From the NCBI GenBank assembly GCA_002329565.1, contig DCTM01000052.1, positions 120,502-159,623 on the forward strand: a stretch of DNA of 39,122 bases, in the 5' to 3' direction. The position numbers were made by a program, and so were the translations under genes. Each line of letters opens with the position of its first letter. Positions within the stretch are counted from its first letter, which is position 1. This document shows positions 8,213-16,924 of the stretch, one piece after another. The notes below the pieces were generated by a model. It did no database searches and was not told the DNA's origin. It saw only the letters and a list, made by a program, of their open reading frames with translations. The DNA comes from Firmicutes bacterium UBA1440. Its GTDB lineage: Bacteria > Bacillota > Clostridia > Peptostreptococcales > Anaerovoracaceae.

Positions 8213-8815
8213 ATGGAGAAGCAAATTATTGTAGTCGCATCCGGGAATAAGCATAAAATAGAAGAAATCCAAACAATTATGGATCGCTTCGGCTATCGGG
8301 TCGTTTCACGTGACGAAGCCGGTGTTCCGGACTTCGAAATAAAAGAAGACGGCAAGACGTTCGAGGAAAATTCATTTAAGAAAGCCAACGAAATCATGAA
8401 GCTTTGCGGGCAAATCACCATCGCCGACGATTCAGGGCTTGAGGTCGATGCGCTCGGCGGCGCACCCGGCGTATATTCCGCACGCTTTGCGGGCGAGGAA
8501 GCCGATGATGCCGCCAATAACAAGAAGCTTACAGCACTTTTAGAGGGAGTTCCCGAAGAAAAGCGAAGCGCACGTTTCGTATCGGTCATCACGCTGGTCT
8601 TCCCGAACGGTAAAGTGATTTCGGCGCGTGGAGAGTGCCCCGGACATATTATTACGGAAGCGAGAGGGAAAAATGGGTTTGGTTATGACCCGCACTTTGT
8701 TCCCGACGGATTTATAAAGACATTTGCGGAATTAACATTGAGCGAAAAAAATAAGATCAGTCACAGAGCGCTTGCGCTGGCCGATCTTGAAAGGAAATTC
8801 AATCATGTTGAATAG
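8213..8815 (+). CDS. rdgB: XTP/dITP pyrophosphatase (RdgB/HAM1 family)
   Basis: Hydrolyses non-canonical purine nucleoside triphosphates (dITP, XTP) to monophosphates, keeping them out of DNA and RNA. Family motifs in the 200 residues: VASGNKHKIEEI at the N-terminus, TFEENSFKKA, ADDSGLEVDALGGAPGVYSARFAG with the catalytic aspartate, and the C-terminal GFGYDPHFVP and SHRALAL. ATG 8213 follows AAGGATGA. The end overlaps the next gene by 11 nt (8805-8815). Confidence 0.96.
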   Translation: MEKQIIVVASGNKHKIEEIQTIMDRFGYRVVSRDEAGVPDFEIKEDGKTFEENSFKKANEIMKLCGQITIADDSGLEVDALGGAPGVYSARFAGEEADDAANNKKLTALLEGVPEEKRSARFVSVITLVFPNGKVISARGECPGHIITEARGKNGFGYDPHFVPDGFIKTFAELTLSEKNKISHRALALADLERKFNHVE

Positions 8816-9650
8816 ATCGATGCATATCGTGCTCAAAACGATAAAGCAACTCAGAGACCCATATTATCAAGGATTTGCGGCGATTGTGGCCTTTTACCTT
8901 CTGTTATCGATTGTGCCGATGATTATCGTGCTGTCACAAATTTTGGGTATTTTCTCTGTGTCGCTGGAGTTCCTCGGGGATTGGTTTGTAAGGTATATGC
9001 ACGGTGAGGCGGCGAAGATTATGAAGAGCATCTTCCAATATACGCCGCACGGCGCAGTCAATATCGTTTTAATATTGCTCGCACTCTGGTCGGGTTCGCG
9101 GGCACAATTTGCGATGATGCGTATCACCAATTATACTTTGACCGAGGGTCGTTCAACCGGCAACGGTTATTTCAAAGAGCGCTTCCGTGCAATCAAGACG
9201 ATGATCTTCACGATATTCACCGTAACATTTTCTTTGCTGATTGTCGTATACGGGGAGCTGGTCCTTAAGCTGCTTGTGCTGACACTGATGCACAGCACTG
9301 ATTTTGATATGTACATCAATCAATTTTGGCTGATGATTCGCTGGCCGATTGCATTTCTGCTGTATTTCCTGATGGTATCCTACAACTATTACGTACTCCC
9401 GAGTTGGCGCGTTCGCTACAGGGAGATACTTCCCGGCAGCATTTTTACGGCGCTGGGCATGTTGTTGGCAACGTGGATCTTCAATATATACATGAGCAAC
9501 AACCTTTCCAACTTTGATCTGATTTACGGATCGCTTGGATCGATTGTTGCCCTGATGTTGTGGTTCTATTTGATTGCTTGGACTCTTGGACTCGGCATCA
9601 TAATTAATAAAGTTTGGGGAGACATGAAGATGTCCGGAATTAAATATTAA
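8805..9650 (+). CDS. YihY/BrkB-family inner-membrane protein
   Basis: A 281-residue membrane protein with about six hydrophobic segments, including an N-terminal amphipathic stretch and FAAIVAFYLLLSIVPMIIVL. The motif YGSLGSIVALMLWFYL near the C-terminus is typical of the YihY/BrkB family, which was once misassigned as RNase BN. Its biochemical role is not established. The ATG at 8805 sits inside the end of rdgB with AAAGGAAA upstream; a longer frame beginning at 8772 has no ribosome site. The stop codon overlaps that of convergent hydF in the shared tetramer TTAA. Confidence 0.88.
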   Translation: MLNRSMHIVLKTIKQLRDPYYQGFAAIVAFYLLLSIVPMIIVLSQILGIFSVSLEFLGDWFVRYMHGEAAKIMKSIFQYTPHGAVNIVLILLALWSGSRAQFAMMRITNYTLTEGRSTGNGYFKERFRAIKTMIFTIFTVTFSLLIVVYGELVLKLLVLTLMHSTDFDMYINQFWLMIRWPIAFLLYFLMVSYNYYVLPSWRVRYREILPGSIFTALGMLLATWIFNIYMSNNLSNFDLIYGSLGSIVALMLWFYLIAWTLGLGIIINKVWGDMKMSGIKY

Positions 9651-10843
9651 GCCGTTGTGGTCACATCGTCGAGGATGCCGCTCAGATATGCGAGCACGAC
9701 ACCGTAGTTGGACATAGGAACCCCTGCCTTGCGTGCTTTTTCTATGCGCGAAAGCACATAGCGACGGTTGAACATGCAGGCCCCGCATTGAATAATCAGA
9801 TCATATTCGGTCGGATCACTCGGGAAATCCGTTCCGCTCATAATATCGACAGTCAATCCCGCTCCTATGCGCTTGCGCAAAAGGGCAGGGATTTTTTCAC
9901 GCCCGATATCTTCTGAGAGAGGTGCGTGTGTGCAACATTCCGCAATCAATACGCGCGATTGTTCAGTCAGTGCTTCGATTGCAGCTGCACTCTCCATGTA
10001 GTAAGAGATATCTCCCTTGTGAGCAGCGAAGAGAATAGAAAATGAGGTTAAAAGGCTTTTCTCCGGCTTCTTGGCGTAGACGCTGCGGAAGACCTGAGAA
10101 TCAGTAATAATCAGCTTCGGTGGCTCGGCCAAGGAAGCAAGAGCCTCATCGAGCTTGTCTGTCGTGCAACTCATAAAAATACATTTCTTGTCGAGCAGCT
10201 CGCGCATAGTTTGCACTTGCGGCAGGATAAGGCGACCTTTAGGGGCTTGGATGTCCTGAGGCATTACTAACAGCACTGTATCGCCTGCAGACACAAGGTT
10301 GCCGGTGATGTCGGGTGCTTGGAAGTTTTCGGGGATGCTGCGAATCAGCGCTTCTTTGAGTTCTTCGATACCGCCGGCTCGGGTGGAGCTCACCTTGATG
10401 GGAGTTACACCGAGGGCCTTTTTTATTTTTTCTTCAGTTTGCTCGATATCATCACGTTCGTCACAACGGCTGATGACAGGTACGAAAGGAACTCCTTTCT
10501 CCTTGAAATACATCGCCTGCTCGAACTCCTGAGAGAGATCGGTGCCGGAAAAGAGGATTACACCGATGTCGGTCTTTTCTGCCGCGAGTTTTGTCTTGAT
10601 CACTCTGCTTTCACCGAGAGAGCCGACATCGTCAAAGCCCGCAGTGTCGATCAATGTGCAAGCGCCGAGACCATGGATTTCCATAGGTTTGTATACGGGA
10701 TCTGTCGTGGTACCGGCGACGGAGGAAACGATGGATACCTCCTGCCCTGTAAAGGCATTGATCAGCGAAGATTTCCCGCTGTTTCTTTTTCCGAAAAAAC
10801 CGATATGCAACCTGTTGGCGGACGGTGTTTGATTCAATGACAT
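9647..10843 (-). CDS. hydF: [FeFe]-hydrogenase H-cluster maturation GTPase HydF
   Basis: HydF is the GTPase and scaffold on which HydE and HydG products are assembled before transfer to the hydrogenase. G1 is GKRNSGKS (18-25) and G3 is DTAG (66-69). The G4 position reads SRCD instead of NKxD. The C-terminal cluster ligands are present as C-T-H and C-G-A-C; the residue before the second pair is Gln where many HydF proteins have His. ATGs occur at 10849 and 10843; GGAG at 10852-10855 is too close to the first, so 10843 (398 residues) is chosen. hydE, hydG and the hydrogenase are not in the window. A terminator-like hairpin lies directly upstream. Confidence 0.93.
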   Translation of the reverse strand: MSLNQTPSANRLHIGFFGKRNSGKSSLINAFTGQEVSIVSSVAGTTTDPVYKPMEIHGLGACTLIDTAGFDDVGSLGESRVIKTKLAAEKTDIGVILFSGTDLSQEFEQAMYFKEKGVPFVPVISRCDERDDIEQTEEKIKKALGVTPIKVSSTRAGGIEELKEALIRSIPENFQAPDITGNLVSAGDTVLLVMPQDIQAPKGRLILPQVQTMRELLDKKCIFMSCTTDKLDEALASLAEPPKLIITDSQVFRSVYAKKPEKSLLTSFSILFAAHKGDISYYMESAAAIEALTEQSRVLIAECCTHAPLSEDIGREKIPALLRKRIGAGLTVDIMSGTDFPSDPTEYDLIIQCGACMFNRRYVLSRIEKARKAGVPMSNYGVVLAYLSGILDDVTTTA

Positions 10844-10861
10844 ATTCATCTCTCCTTTGAT

Positions 10862-10897
10862 AATTAAAAGACCCCTTGCCCAAAAAGGCAAAGGGTC
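10862..10897 (-). terminator. Intrinsic terminator between serA and hydF (possible attenuator)
   Basis: On the minus strand an 11-bp stem with one mismatch (arms 10887-10897 and 10870-10880) encloses a 6-nt loop and is followed by TTTT. It ends the serA transcript and sits just before the hydF ribosome site, so it could also act as an attenuator for hydF. Confidence 0.85.
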
Positions 10898-10908
10898 ATG
10901 CAATTCCG

Positions 10909-10990
10909 TGATTTCAGATGCGCCTTCCGGGTCGGAACGAATCCTTGCCAAATCAGAACGTCTTATTGATTTTGTATGTATCTATACCAC
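10909..10990 (-). promoter_or_regulatory. Putative hydF promoter and folded leader
   Basis: An extended -10 (TGG then TATAGA, 10981-10989) has no good -35. Downstream the leader can pair TGATTT with AAATCA (10950-10955 with 10909-10914), enclosing a perfect TTCCG/CGGAA hairpin (10925-10937). GGCAAGG (10943-10949) could pair with the 5' arm of the following terminator. The pairings are seen; the promoter and attenuation are inferred. Confidence 0.4.
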
Positions 10991-10998
10991 GTAAGTGC

Positions 10999-12174
10999 TT
11001 ATTTAATCACACGTACAGCCAGAATTCCCGGATTTTGCATCAGGTGTTCTTTGATTTGCGCTTCATCGACATCGGAGTCGGCATCGATCATGGTGCAGGC
11101 GAAATTACCGTTGCTTCTGTTAATCATCTTTGCGACGTTGACATGCATGTCTGCAAGCGCTCCCGTAATTATACCGAGCATGCCGGAAATATTGCGGTTG
11201 AGAATGCATATTCTCGCCTTGTCCGGCTCGGAAACGAAGGCTCCGAGATCGCAAGTCGGGAAATTGACGGAGTTGCGGATATTGCCGGTTTCGAGATATT
11301 CCATAAGCTCATCGACAGCTGCGCAAGCACAGTTGTCTTCGGCTTCTTCGGTTGAAGCGCCGAGATGCGGTGTAACTGTGACGTTCTTCTTGCCTAAAAT
11401 CGTAGGGTTGGCGAAATCCGTGATGTATCTGCGGAGCTTGCCGGATTCAAGTGCTTCGATGACGGCTTCCTCGTCGACTACCTTGTCGCGCGAGAAGTTG
11501 ACGAGCACCGCACCTTTTTTCATCTGTGAAATCATGTCCTTGTTGATCATTTTGGCTGTATCGGCTGTCGCCGGCACGTGAACGGTGACGTAATCGCATT
11601 TCTTGAGCGTATTGCCGAGATCCGTCAGGAGAGGAATGGTGTTGGACATATTGTGAGCGGCGGAAATCGTCATAAACGGAGCATAGCCGATGACTTTCAT
11701 CCCGAGAGCTTCGGCCGCGTTTGCGACGATAACACCGATTGCACCGAGACCTATAACGCATATAGTCTTACCTTTCAGCTCTCTGCCTGCAAAGCGGCTC
11801 TTGTTTTTCTCAACCAGCTTGGATACATCAGCCTGGCCTTCAAGTGAATTAACCCAGAGCATAGCTTGATGCAGGTTACGCGCATCGGCAATCAGCGAGC
11901 CGATGACCAGTTCTTTTACTGCGTTGGCATTGGCACCCGGAGTGTTAAATACGACAATGCCTTTTTCGGAGCATTTCTCGAGGGGGATGTTGTTGACGCC
12001 GGCACCCGCCCTCGCGATCGCCAAGAGATTGTCCGAAAAATCCATGTCCAGCATGTCAAAACTTCGCACAAGTATTCCCTGAGCCTCTTCGATATTTTCA
12101 ATGAAACGATAGTTTTCATTGAATTTTTTGAGGCCTACCGGCGAAATTTTGTTCAGTGTTTTAATGTTGTACAT
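10999..12174 (-). CDS. serA: D-3-phosphoglycerate dehydrogenase with ACT domain
   Basis: First committed step of serine synthesis: oxidation of 3-phosphoglycerate to 3-phosphohydroxypyruvate with NAD. The Rossmann motif GLGAIGVIVANAAEALGMKVIGY is in the middle of the protein, ARAGAGVNNIP and HLGASTEEAE (catalytic His) are standard, and the last ~75 residues form an ACT domain likely to sense serine. The 391-residue length fits the short ACT form. ATG 12174 follows AGAGGTAAAAG. The gene diverges from serC, which catalyses the next step, through a 143-bp region with two interlocked promoters. Confidence 0.95.
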   Translation of the reverse strand: MYNIKTLNKISPVGLKKFNENYRFIENIEEAQGILVRSFDMLDMDFSDNLLAIARAGAGVNNIPLEKCSEKGIVVFNTPGANANAVKELVIGSLIADARNLHQAMLWVNSLEGQADVSKLVEKNKSRFAGRELKGKTICVIGLGAIGVIVANAAEALGMKVIGYAPFMTISAAHNMSNTIPLLTDLGNTLKKCDYVTVHVPATADTAKMINKDMISQMKKGAVLVNFSRDKVVDEEAVIEALESGKLRRYITDFANPTILGKKNVTVTPHLGASTEEAEDNCACAAVDELMEYLETGNIRNSVNFPTCDLGAFVSEPDKARICILNRNISGMLGIITGALADMHVNVAKMINRSNGNFACTMIDADSDVDEAQIKEHLMQNPGILAVRVIK

Positions 12175-12230
12175 TTTCTTTTACCTCTTTTACCTCGTGA
12201 AATTATTTTTTGTGTGTGTGCAATAAAAAT

Positions 12231-12259
12231 ATTCTAACACTTTACTCTGAGCTTGTAAA
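12231..12259 (-). promoter_or_regulatory. serA promoter
   Basis: On the minus strand TTTACA (12254-12259), 17 bp, TAGAAT (12231-12236). Its -35 lies inside the spacer of the opposing serC promoter. Confidence 0.75.
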
Positions 12260-12269
12260 GTAGTATAAT
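12241..12269 (+). promoter_or_regulatory. serC promoter, interlocked with serA promoter
   Basis: TTTACT (12241-12246), 17 bp, TATAAT (12264-12269). The -35 elements of the two promoters lie within a 7-bp inverted repeat, ACTTTAC (12239-12245) and GTAAAGT (12255-12261), centred at 12250. Confidence 0.8.
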
Positions 12270-12317
12270 AATCGTTATATCTTAAATAAAAACAACTATA
12301 GGAGGAAAAACACAGCT

Positions 12318-13409
12318 ATGAATGGAAGAGTGTACAACTTTTCGGCAGGACCGTCGATGCTGCCGGTGGACGTCATGGAAGATGTCGCCAAAAACTTATT
12401 GAATTACAACGGATGCGGACAATCGGTAATGGAAATGTCTCATCGCTCAAAGGAATTTGCGCAGATAAGAAACGATGCCGAAGCTGATTTGAGAGAAATT
12501 ATGCACATACCTGACAATTACAAGGTGCTGTTTCTCCAGGGGGGCGGTACACTTCAATTCGCGATGGTTCCGCTCAATTTGATGACGGGAACGGGAAAGG
12601 CCGATTATGTAAATACAGGCACATGGGCGAAGAAGGCTGCGGCTGAGGCCAAGAAATTCGGAGATGTCAAAATTGCGGCGTCTTCGGAGGAAAGTGTCTT
12701 CTCTTATATCCCCAAACTTAAAAAGGAAGATTTCAGAGCGGATGCCGACTATGTGCATATTACCTTTAACAATACGATTTACGGGACACACTATTCATAC
12801 ATTCCCGACACGGGAGATACGACGCTTGTTTGCGACATGTCGTCCTGCATCCTCTCGGAGGAAATCGATGTGACGAAGTTTGGCTTGATCTATGCGGGAG
12901 CACAGAAAAATGTCGGACCGGCCGGAGTTACTATTGTAATTGTCAGGGAAGATCTGCTCGGCAAATGCGACGCATCGAAGATCCCGACGTATTTGGATTA
13001 CAAAATACATGCCGACAACGATTCGCTCTACAATACACCGAATTGCTTTGGTATCTACGTGGCCGGTGCGGTATTTAAGAAAATCAAGGCTATGGGGGGT
13101 ATCGCCGAGATGAGCCGTCGCGATATTGAGAAAGCGGACAAGCTCTACGCTTACATAGACTCAAGCAAACTGTACAAGTGCCCGGTCAAGGCCAAGGAAG
13201 ATCGCTCGCTGATGAACGTAGTATTTGTGACGGGCAACCCCGATCTGGACAAAAAGTTCGTTGCGGAGGCCAAGGCGGAAGGTCTCGTCAATCTCAACGG
13301 TCATCGCTCTATCGGCGGTATGCGTGCGTCGATTTACAACGCGATGCCGATGGAAGGTGTCGACGCATTGATCGACTTTATGAAGCGCTTTGAGGCTGAC
13401 AATATTTAA
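12318..13409 (+). CDS. serC: Phosphoserine aminotransferase
   Basis: PLP aminotransferase that converts 3-phosphohydroxypyruvate and glutamate to O-phosphoserine. The N-terminus VYNFSAGPSMLP, the LFLQGGGTLQFAMVPLNL segment and the PLP lysine in YAGAQKNVGPAG are diagnostic, and the C-terminal GHRSIGGMRASIYNAMP closes the family pattern. The 363-residue length is normal. AGGAGG (12300-12305) lies 12 nt before ATG 12318, longer than usual. With divergent serA it makes the first two steps of serine synthesis; serB is not in the window. Confidence 0.96.
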   Translation: MNGRVYNFSAGPSMLPVDVMEDVAKNLLNYNGCGQSVMEMSHRSKEFAQIRNDAEADLREIMHIPDNYKVLFLQGGGTLQFAMVPLNLMTGTGKADYVNTGTWAKKAAAEAKKFGDVKIAASSEESVFSYIPKLKKEDFRADADYVHITFNNTIYGTHYSYIPDTGDTTLVCDMSSCILSEEIDVTKFGLIYAGAQKNVGPAGVTIVIVREDLLGKCDASKIPTYLDYKIHADNDSLYNTPNCFGIYVAGAVFKKIKAMGGIAEMSRRDIEKADKLYAYIDSSKLYKCPVKAKEDRSLMNVVFVTGNPDLDKKFVAEAKAEGLVNLNGHRSIGGMRASIYNAMPMEGVDALIDFMKRFEADNI

Positions 13410-13445
13410 TAAATACACAGATTGTTCACACGGAGCGGAGTGTTT

Positions 13446-13456
13446 TATGGTAAAAT
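13446..13456 (+). promoter_or_regulatory. Extended -10 promoter for the carboxypeptidase gene
   Basis: TATGGTAAAAT gives a TGN-extended -10 (TAAAAT at 13451-13456) with no clear -35. It would produce a leader of about 130 nt. Confidence 0.5.
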
Positions 13457-13463
13457 ATCGTAG

Positions 13464-13482
13464 AGAACTCCGTTCTTTTTTT
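13464..13482 (+). terminator. Short hairpin with T-tract after serC
   Basis: AGAAC-TCC-GTTCT followed by six more T residues. The stem is only 5 bp, so termination would be weak; it may instead be the 5' end of the next transcript. Confidence 0.35.
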
Positions 13483-13593
13483 GTTGTGGACGATCCTGAA
13501 AGCGATGGTTGCAACAAAATCCACGTACCGGCGGCTGCCGGGCAAGCAGAACTTGAAATATACAGCGATACAGATAAGGACATAAGAACAAAT

Positions 13594-14973
13594 ATGAAAC
13601 GATTTACGGCAATTTTGATGACTGCGGTGATGCTCGCCGCAACCCTTGCACCTTATACAGTAAGAAATGCATATGCAGAGACGGAGCCGCCGGCGATTAT
13701 TGCCGAGGGGGCAATCGTCATCGACGCGGACAGCGGTACGGTGTTATATGAAAAAAATGCCTACGCACAGATGGAACCGGCCAGCACGACTAAGATGATT
13801 ACATGCATTCTCGCTTTGGAAAACCTCAAACTCGATCAACTCGTAACCATAGATGCGGAGACAGCAAAGACGGAAGGCAGTCGCATTTACTTGGAGGAAG
13901 GCGAGAAGATGACAGTGGAAGACCTGCTGTACGCACTGATGCTCGAGTCAGCCAACGATGCGGCAGTGGCCTTGGCTAAGGAAATCTCAGGCAGCACAGA
14001 GGCCTTTGCCAAGTTGATGAACAAGAAAGCCAAGGAAATAGGCGCTACGACCACACACTTCGTAAATCCGAACGGGTTGCATGAGGAAGGACACACTGTT
14101 TCGGCGCACGATCTTGCTATGATTGCCAAATACGGCATGCAAAACAAGGAGTTTCGCAAACTCGTTTCAACATACAGACATGAGATGGCTGCCACAAACA
14201 TCAGGCCGGAGCGTACTGAAACGCCTATGTACAACACGAACAGGCTGTTATACGACACTTCTACAAAGCTTGATATTAACGGTGTCATACGCACACCAAA
14301 ATATGAGGGGATCCTCGGCGTCAAAACCGGGTATACTTCGAGTGCCGGCGGTTGTTTGGTCGCAGCCGCTAAGCAGAACGGCACAACATTGATCGCAGTT
14401 GCACTCAAGTCAACAGACCTGGGCAGATTTTCGGATTGTATTTCTCTTCTGGACTACGGCTTTGCAAACTATCATTCTGCACAAGCTGTCAAGAAGGGAA
14501 CCGCTGTAGGGAAGGTAAAGGTTAAAATGGGCGCTGTGCGCAAGGTCGACGCCATCGTGGCGGATAACGCTTCGATTACGTTGCCGATAGAGGCTTCGAG
14601 CTCCGTCGTTAATACGAAGACAGTCTTAGACAAGAAAGTCAAAGCTCCTATAAAAAAGGGACAGAAGATTGGCGAGGTGGAAATCTATGAAGGAGATACC
14701 CTGCGCACCACCGTTGATATCGTAGCTAAGGAAGCCGTTGCAAAGGGGACGATTCTGAGTGCTGTCGGCATCAGCAATAAGGTTGCCCACGTTATTTTCG
14801 GCATATTGGCGGTCTTGTTGGGGTTGGCAGCCGCATTGTTTGCCACTCGCATAATTGTCAAAACAAAGAGGGCAAAGAGAAGAAGAGAACTTCGAGAACG
14901 CAGGGCATGTGAGATCGCTCGTCAACGTGAGATTCGCAGGCTGGACTGCGACAGCAGGGACTGGTACTTTTAA
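13594..14973 (+). CDS. dacF: D-alanyl-D-alanine carboxypeptidase (PBP5/DacF family)
   Basis: Membrane-bound serine peptidase that trims the terminal D-Ala of peptidoglycan pentapeptides. The catalytic motifs are S64-T-T-K67, S119-A-N121 and K244-T-G246. An N-terminal signal peptide (basic MKR, hydrophobic core, cleavage near AYA-E29) fixes the start at 13594; the frame is open further upstream, but that sequence precedes the signal peptide and lacks a ribosome site. A PBP5-type beta domain follows the catalytic part. The C-terminus is a full transmembrane helix (about 398-422) and a 37-residue Arg-rich cytoplasmic tail, unlike the amphipathic anchor of classic PBP5. uvrC follows after 11 nt. 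Confidence 0.9.
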   Translation: MKRFTAILMTAVMLAATLAPYTVRNAYAETEPPAIIAEGAIVIDADSGTVLYEKNAYAQMEPASTTKMITCILALENLKLDQLVTIDAETAKTEGSRIYLEEGEKMTVEDLLYALMLESANDAAVALAKEISGSTEAFAKLMNKKAKEIGATTTHFVNPNGLHEEGHTVSAHDLAMIAKYGMQNKEFRKLVSTYRHEMAATNIRPERTETPMYNTNRLLYDTSTKLDINGVIRTPKYEGILGVKTGYTSSAGGCLVAAAKQNGTTLIAVALKSTDLGRFSDCISLLDYGFANYHSAQAVKKGTAVGKVKVKMGAVRKVDAIVADNASITLPIEASSSVVNTKTVLDKKVKAPIKKGQKIGEVEIYEGDTLRTTVDIVAKEAVAKGTILSAVGISNKVAHVIFGILAVLLGLAAALFATRIIVKTKRAKRRRELRERRACEIARQREIRRLDCDSRDWYF

Positions 14974-14984
14974 AAGAGGCGCAA

Positions 14985-16850
14985 ATGATTGTTGATTTGG
15001 AAGAACGCTTAAAAAAGCTGCCGGATCTACCCGGCGTGTATATTCACAAGGATGAATTGGGGCAGGTCATCTATGTGGGGAAAGCGATTTCCCTCAAGAA
15101 CCGGGTTCGCCAATACTTTCGCAAGCAAAAAAATCGTGATGCCAAAGTACAGGCGATGGTCGACCATATCGCCGACTTCGAATACATCACTTGCGGTACC
15201 GAGATGGAGGCGCTGATTCTCGAATGCACGCTGATTAAAAAATACATGCCGCGCTATAACGTCCTACTTCGTGACGATAAAACATATCCGTACATCAAAA
15301 TTACAAATGAGCCGTATCCGCGTATCGTAAAGACAAGGCGCGCGGAGCGCGATGGCGGTAAGTACTTCGGCCCGTACAGCGATGCGGGTGCAGTCAACGC
15401 AATTATAGATCTTCTCAACGACACATACCATCTGAAACGCTGTGCTACTAAGTCTTTTCCCGAGAATGCAAGACCGTGTCTGAATTATCATATCAATAAG
15501 TGTGACGCAATCTGCATGGGAACGATAGACGAAGAAGCGTACACGCAACGGCTTGCTCCTGCAGAGAGGTTTCTGGAAGGAAAGAGAAAACCTCTCTTGG
15601 ATGAGCTCAAGGCGGGGATGGAAGAGGCTGCCGAAAAACTCAACTTCGAAGAGGCCGCTGCCCTGCGCGACAAGTTGATGGCGGCGGAAACGATATCCGA
15701 AATGCAGAGAGTGGCGATTGCGGATGCGGGTGACATGGACATCGTGTTGGCTGTGCGCACCTTGGAGCAGAGTTATGCGGTCACATTCTCCGTCAGGGGA
15801 GGAAAACTGTCCGAACGCGAAAGTTTTCGCATGCAGGTTAACGAAAGTGACGATAATAACATTATTGTTTCCAACTTTCTTATGCAGCACTACAGCGAGG
15901 CTTCGGCCGAGCTGATTCCTCCAATCATCATCGTTGAGAATTTACCGGAAGATCACGCCCTTATCGAGCAATATTTATCGGAGCTTGCCGGCAAGAAGAT
16001 ACGGCTGCTGGCACCGAAAAAGGGCGATAAACGAGCCTTTCTTGAACTTGCACGCAACGATGTACGCCAGATGTGCAATGTGATCGACGAGAAGGTTAAA
16101 CATGAAAAAGAACGAATATCGGCATTAAACGATGAACTCTGCAAAATCTTGTCGGAGGCGGGTTACACACAAAAGAAAAAACCGGATCGGGAATCCTATC
16201 GCATAGAGGCCTACGACATTTCAAATCTGAGCGGAATCGATACGGTTGCGGGAATGGTGGTCTTTTGCGGAACAAAAAAGCTCCCCAAGGAATATCGGCG
16301 TTTTCGTGTTAAGACGGTGGACGGGCCTGATGACTACACTTCTTTAAAAGAAGTGATCTACCGCAGATTACGCAGAGCAGAGGAGGGCGATGCGCGCTTT
16401 TCTGCATTACCTGACATATTGTTTATCGACGGTGGCAAAGGACAGATATCGGCTGTGACGCAGGTGCTGGCAGCTATGAAAATTACCGTTCCTGTATTCG
16501 GAATGGCAAAGGACAAACACCACAGGACGCGAGCTTTGGTGTATTTGCGGAATGATGAGTATGAAGAAATCGACTTGAACGAGCGGCCGTTGCTTTTCAA
16601 GTATGTCGGTACGATTCAAGAGGAAGTGCACAGATTTGCCGTCGAATACCACCGCAAGCTGCGTGACAAACGCGTGAAGGTATCGGAGCTGGACAACATC
16701 GCGGGCATCGGAGTTGTCAAGCGCAATGCGCTTCTGGCTCACTTTGGAAGCATAGACGCCATTAAAAAAGCGGATATCGCCGAGCTTACCGCTGTACCCG
16801 GCATAAACGAGGCAATTGCGGGAAAAATAAGAGAATATTTTAATTGCTAA
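14985..16850 (+). CDS. uvrC: Excinuclease ABC subunit C
   Basis: Nucleotide excision repair nuclease that makes both incisions around a lesion bound by UvrAB. The N-terminal GIY-YIG domain is clear (PGVYIHKDELGQVIYVGKA), with the conserved Glu in EMEALILECTLIKKY. A UvrB-binding UVR motif (EEAAEKLNFEEAAALRDKL) is near residue 210. The RNase H-like C-terminal nuclease has DISNLSG and FIDGGKGQI, and the end carries a helix-hairpin-helix pair (IAGIGVVKRNALLAHFGS and AVPGINEAIA). The length of 621 residues is normal. ATG 14985 follows AGAGGCG. Probably co-transcribed with dacF. Confidence 0.97.
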   Translation: MIVDLEERLKKLPDLPGVYIHKDELGQVIYVGKAISLKNRVRQYFRKQKNRDAKVQAMVDHIADFEYITCGTEMEALILECTLIKKYMPRYNVLLRDDKTYPYIKITNEPYPRIVKTRRAERDGGKYFGPYSDAGAVNAIIDLLNDTYHLKRCATKSFPENARPCLNYHINKCDAICMGTIDEEAYTQRLAPAERFLEGKRKPLLDELKAGMEEAAEKLNFEEAAALRDKLMAAETISEMQRVAIADAGDMDIVLAVRTLEQSYAVTFSVRGGKLSERESFRMQVNESDDNNIIVSNFLMQHYSEASAELIPPIIIVENLPEDHALIEQYLSELAGKKIRLLAPKKGDKRAFLELARNDVRQMCNVIDEKVKHEKERISALNDELCKILSEAGYTQKKKPDRESYRIEAYDISNLSGIDTVAGMVVFCGTKKLPKEYRRFRVKTVDGPDDYTSLKEVIYRRLRRAEEGDARFSALPDILFIDGGKGQISAVTQVLAAMKITVPVFGMAKDKHHRTRALVYLRNDEYEEIDLNERPLLFKYVGTIQEEVHRFAVEYHRKLRDKRVKVSELDNIAGIGVVKRNALLAHFGSIDAIKKADIAELTAVPGINEAIAGKIREYFNC

Positions 16851-16924
16851 TCGCAGATTATAGTGATATAGTATTGATATATGTATTTGTACATTAAGAT
16901 TGATTCAATATTGGAGGAAAAATC

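Noticed and set aside
13390..13593. N-terminal extension of the D,D-carboxypeptidase
   Set aside because: A good signal peptide begins at 13594; the extension would bury it and overlaps the end of serC.
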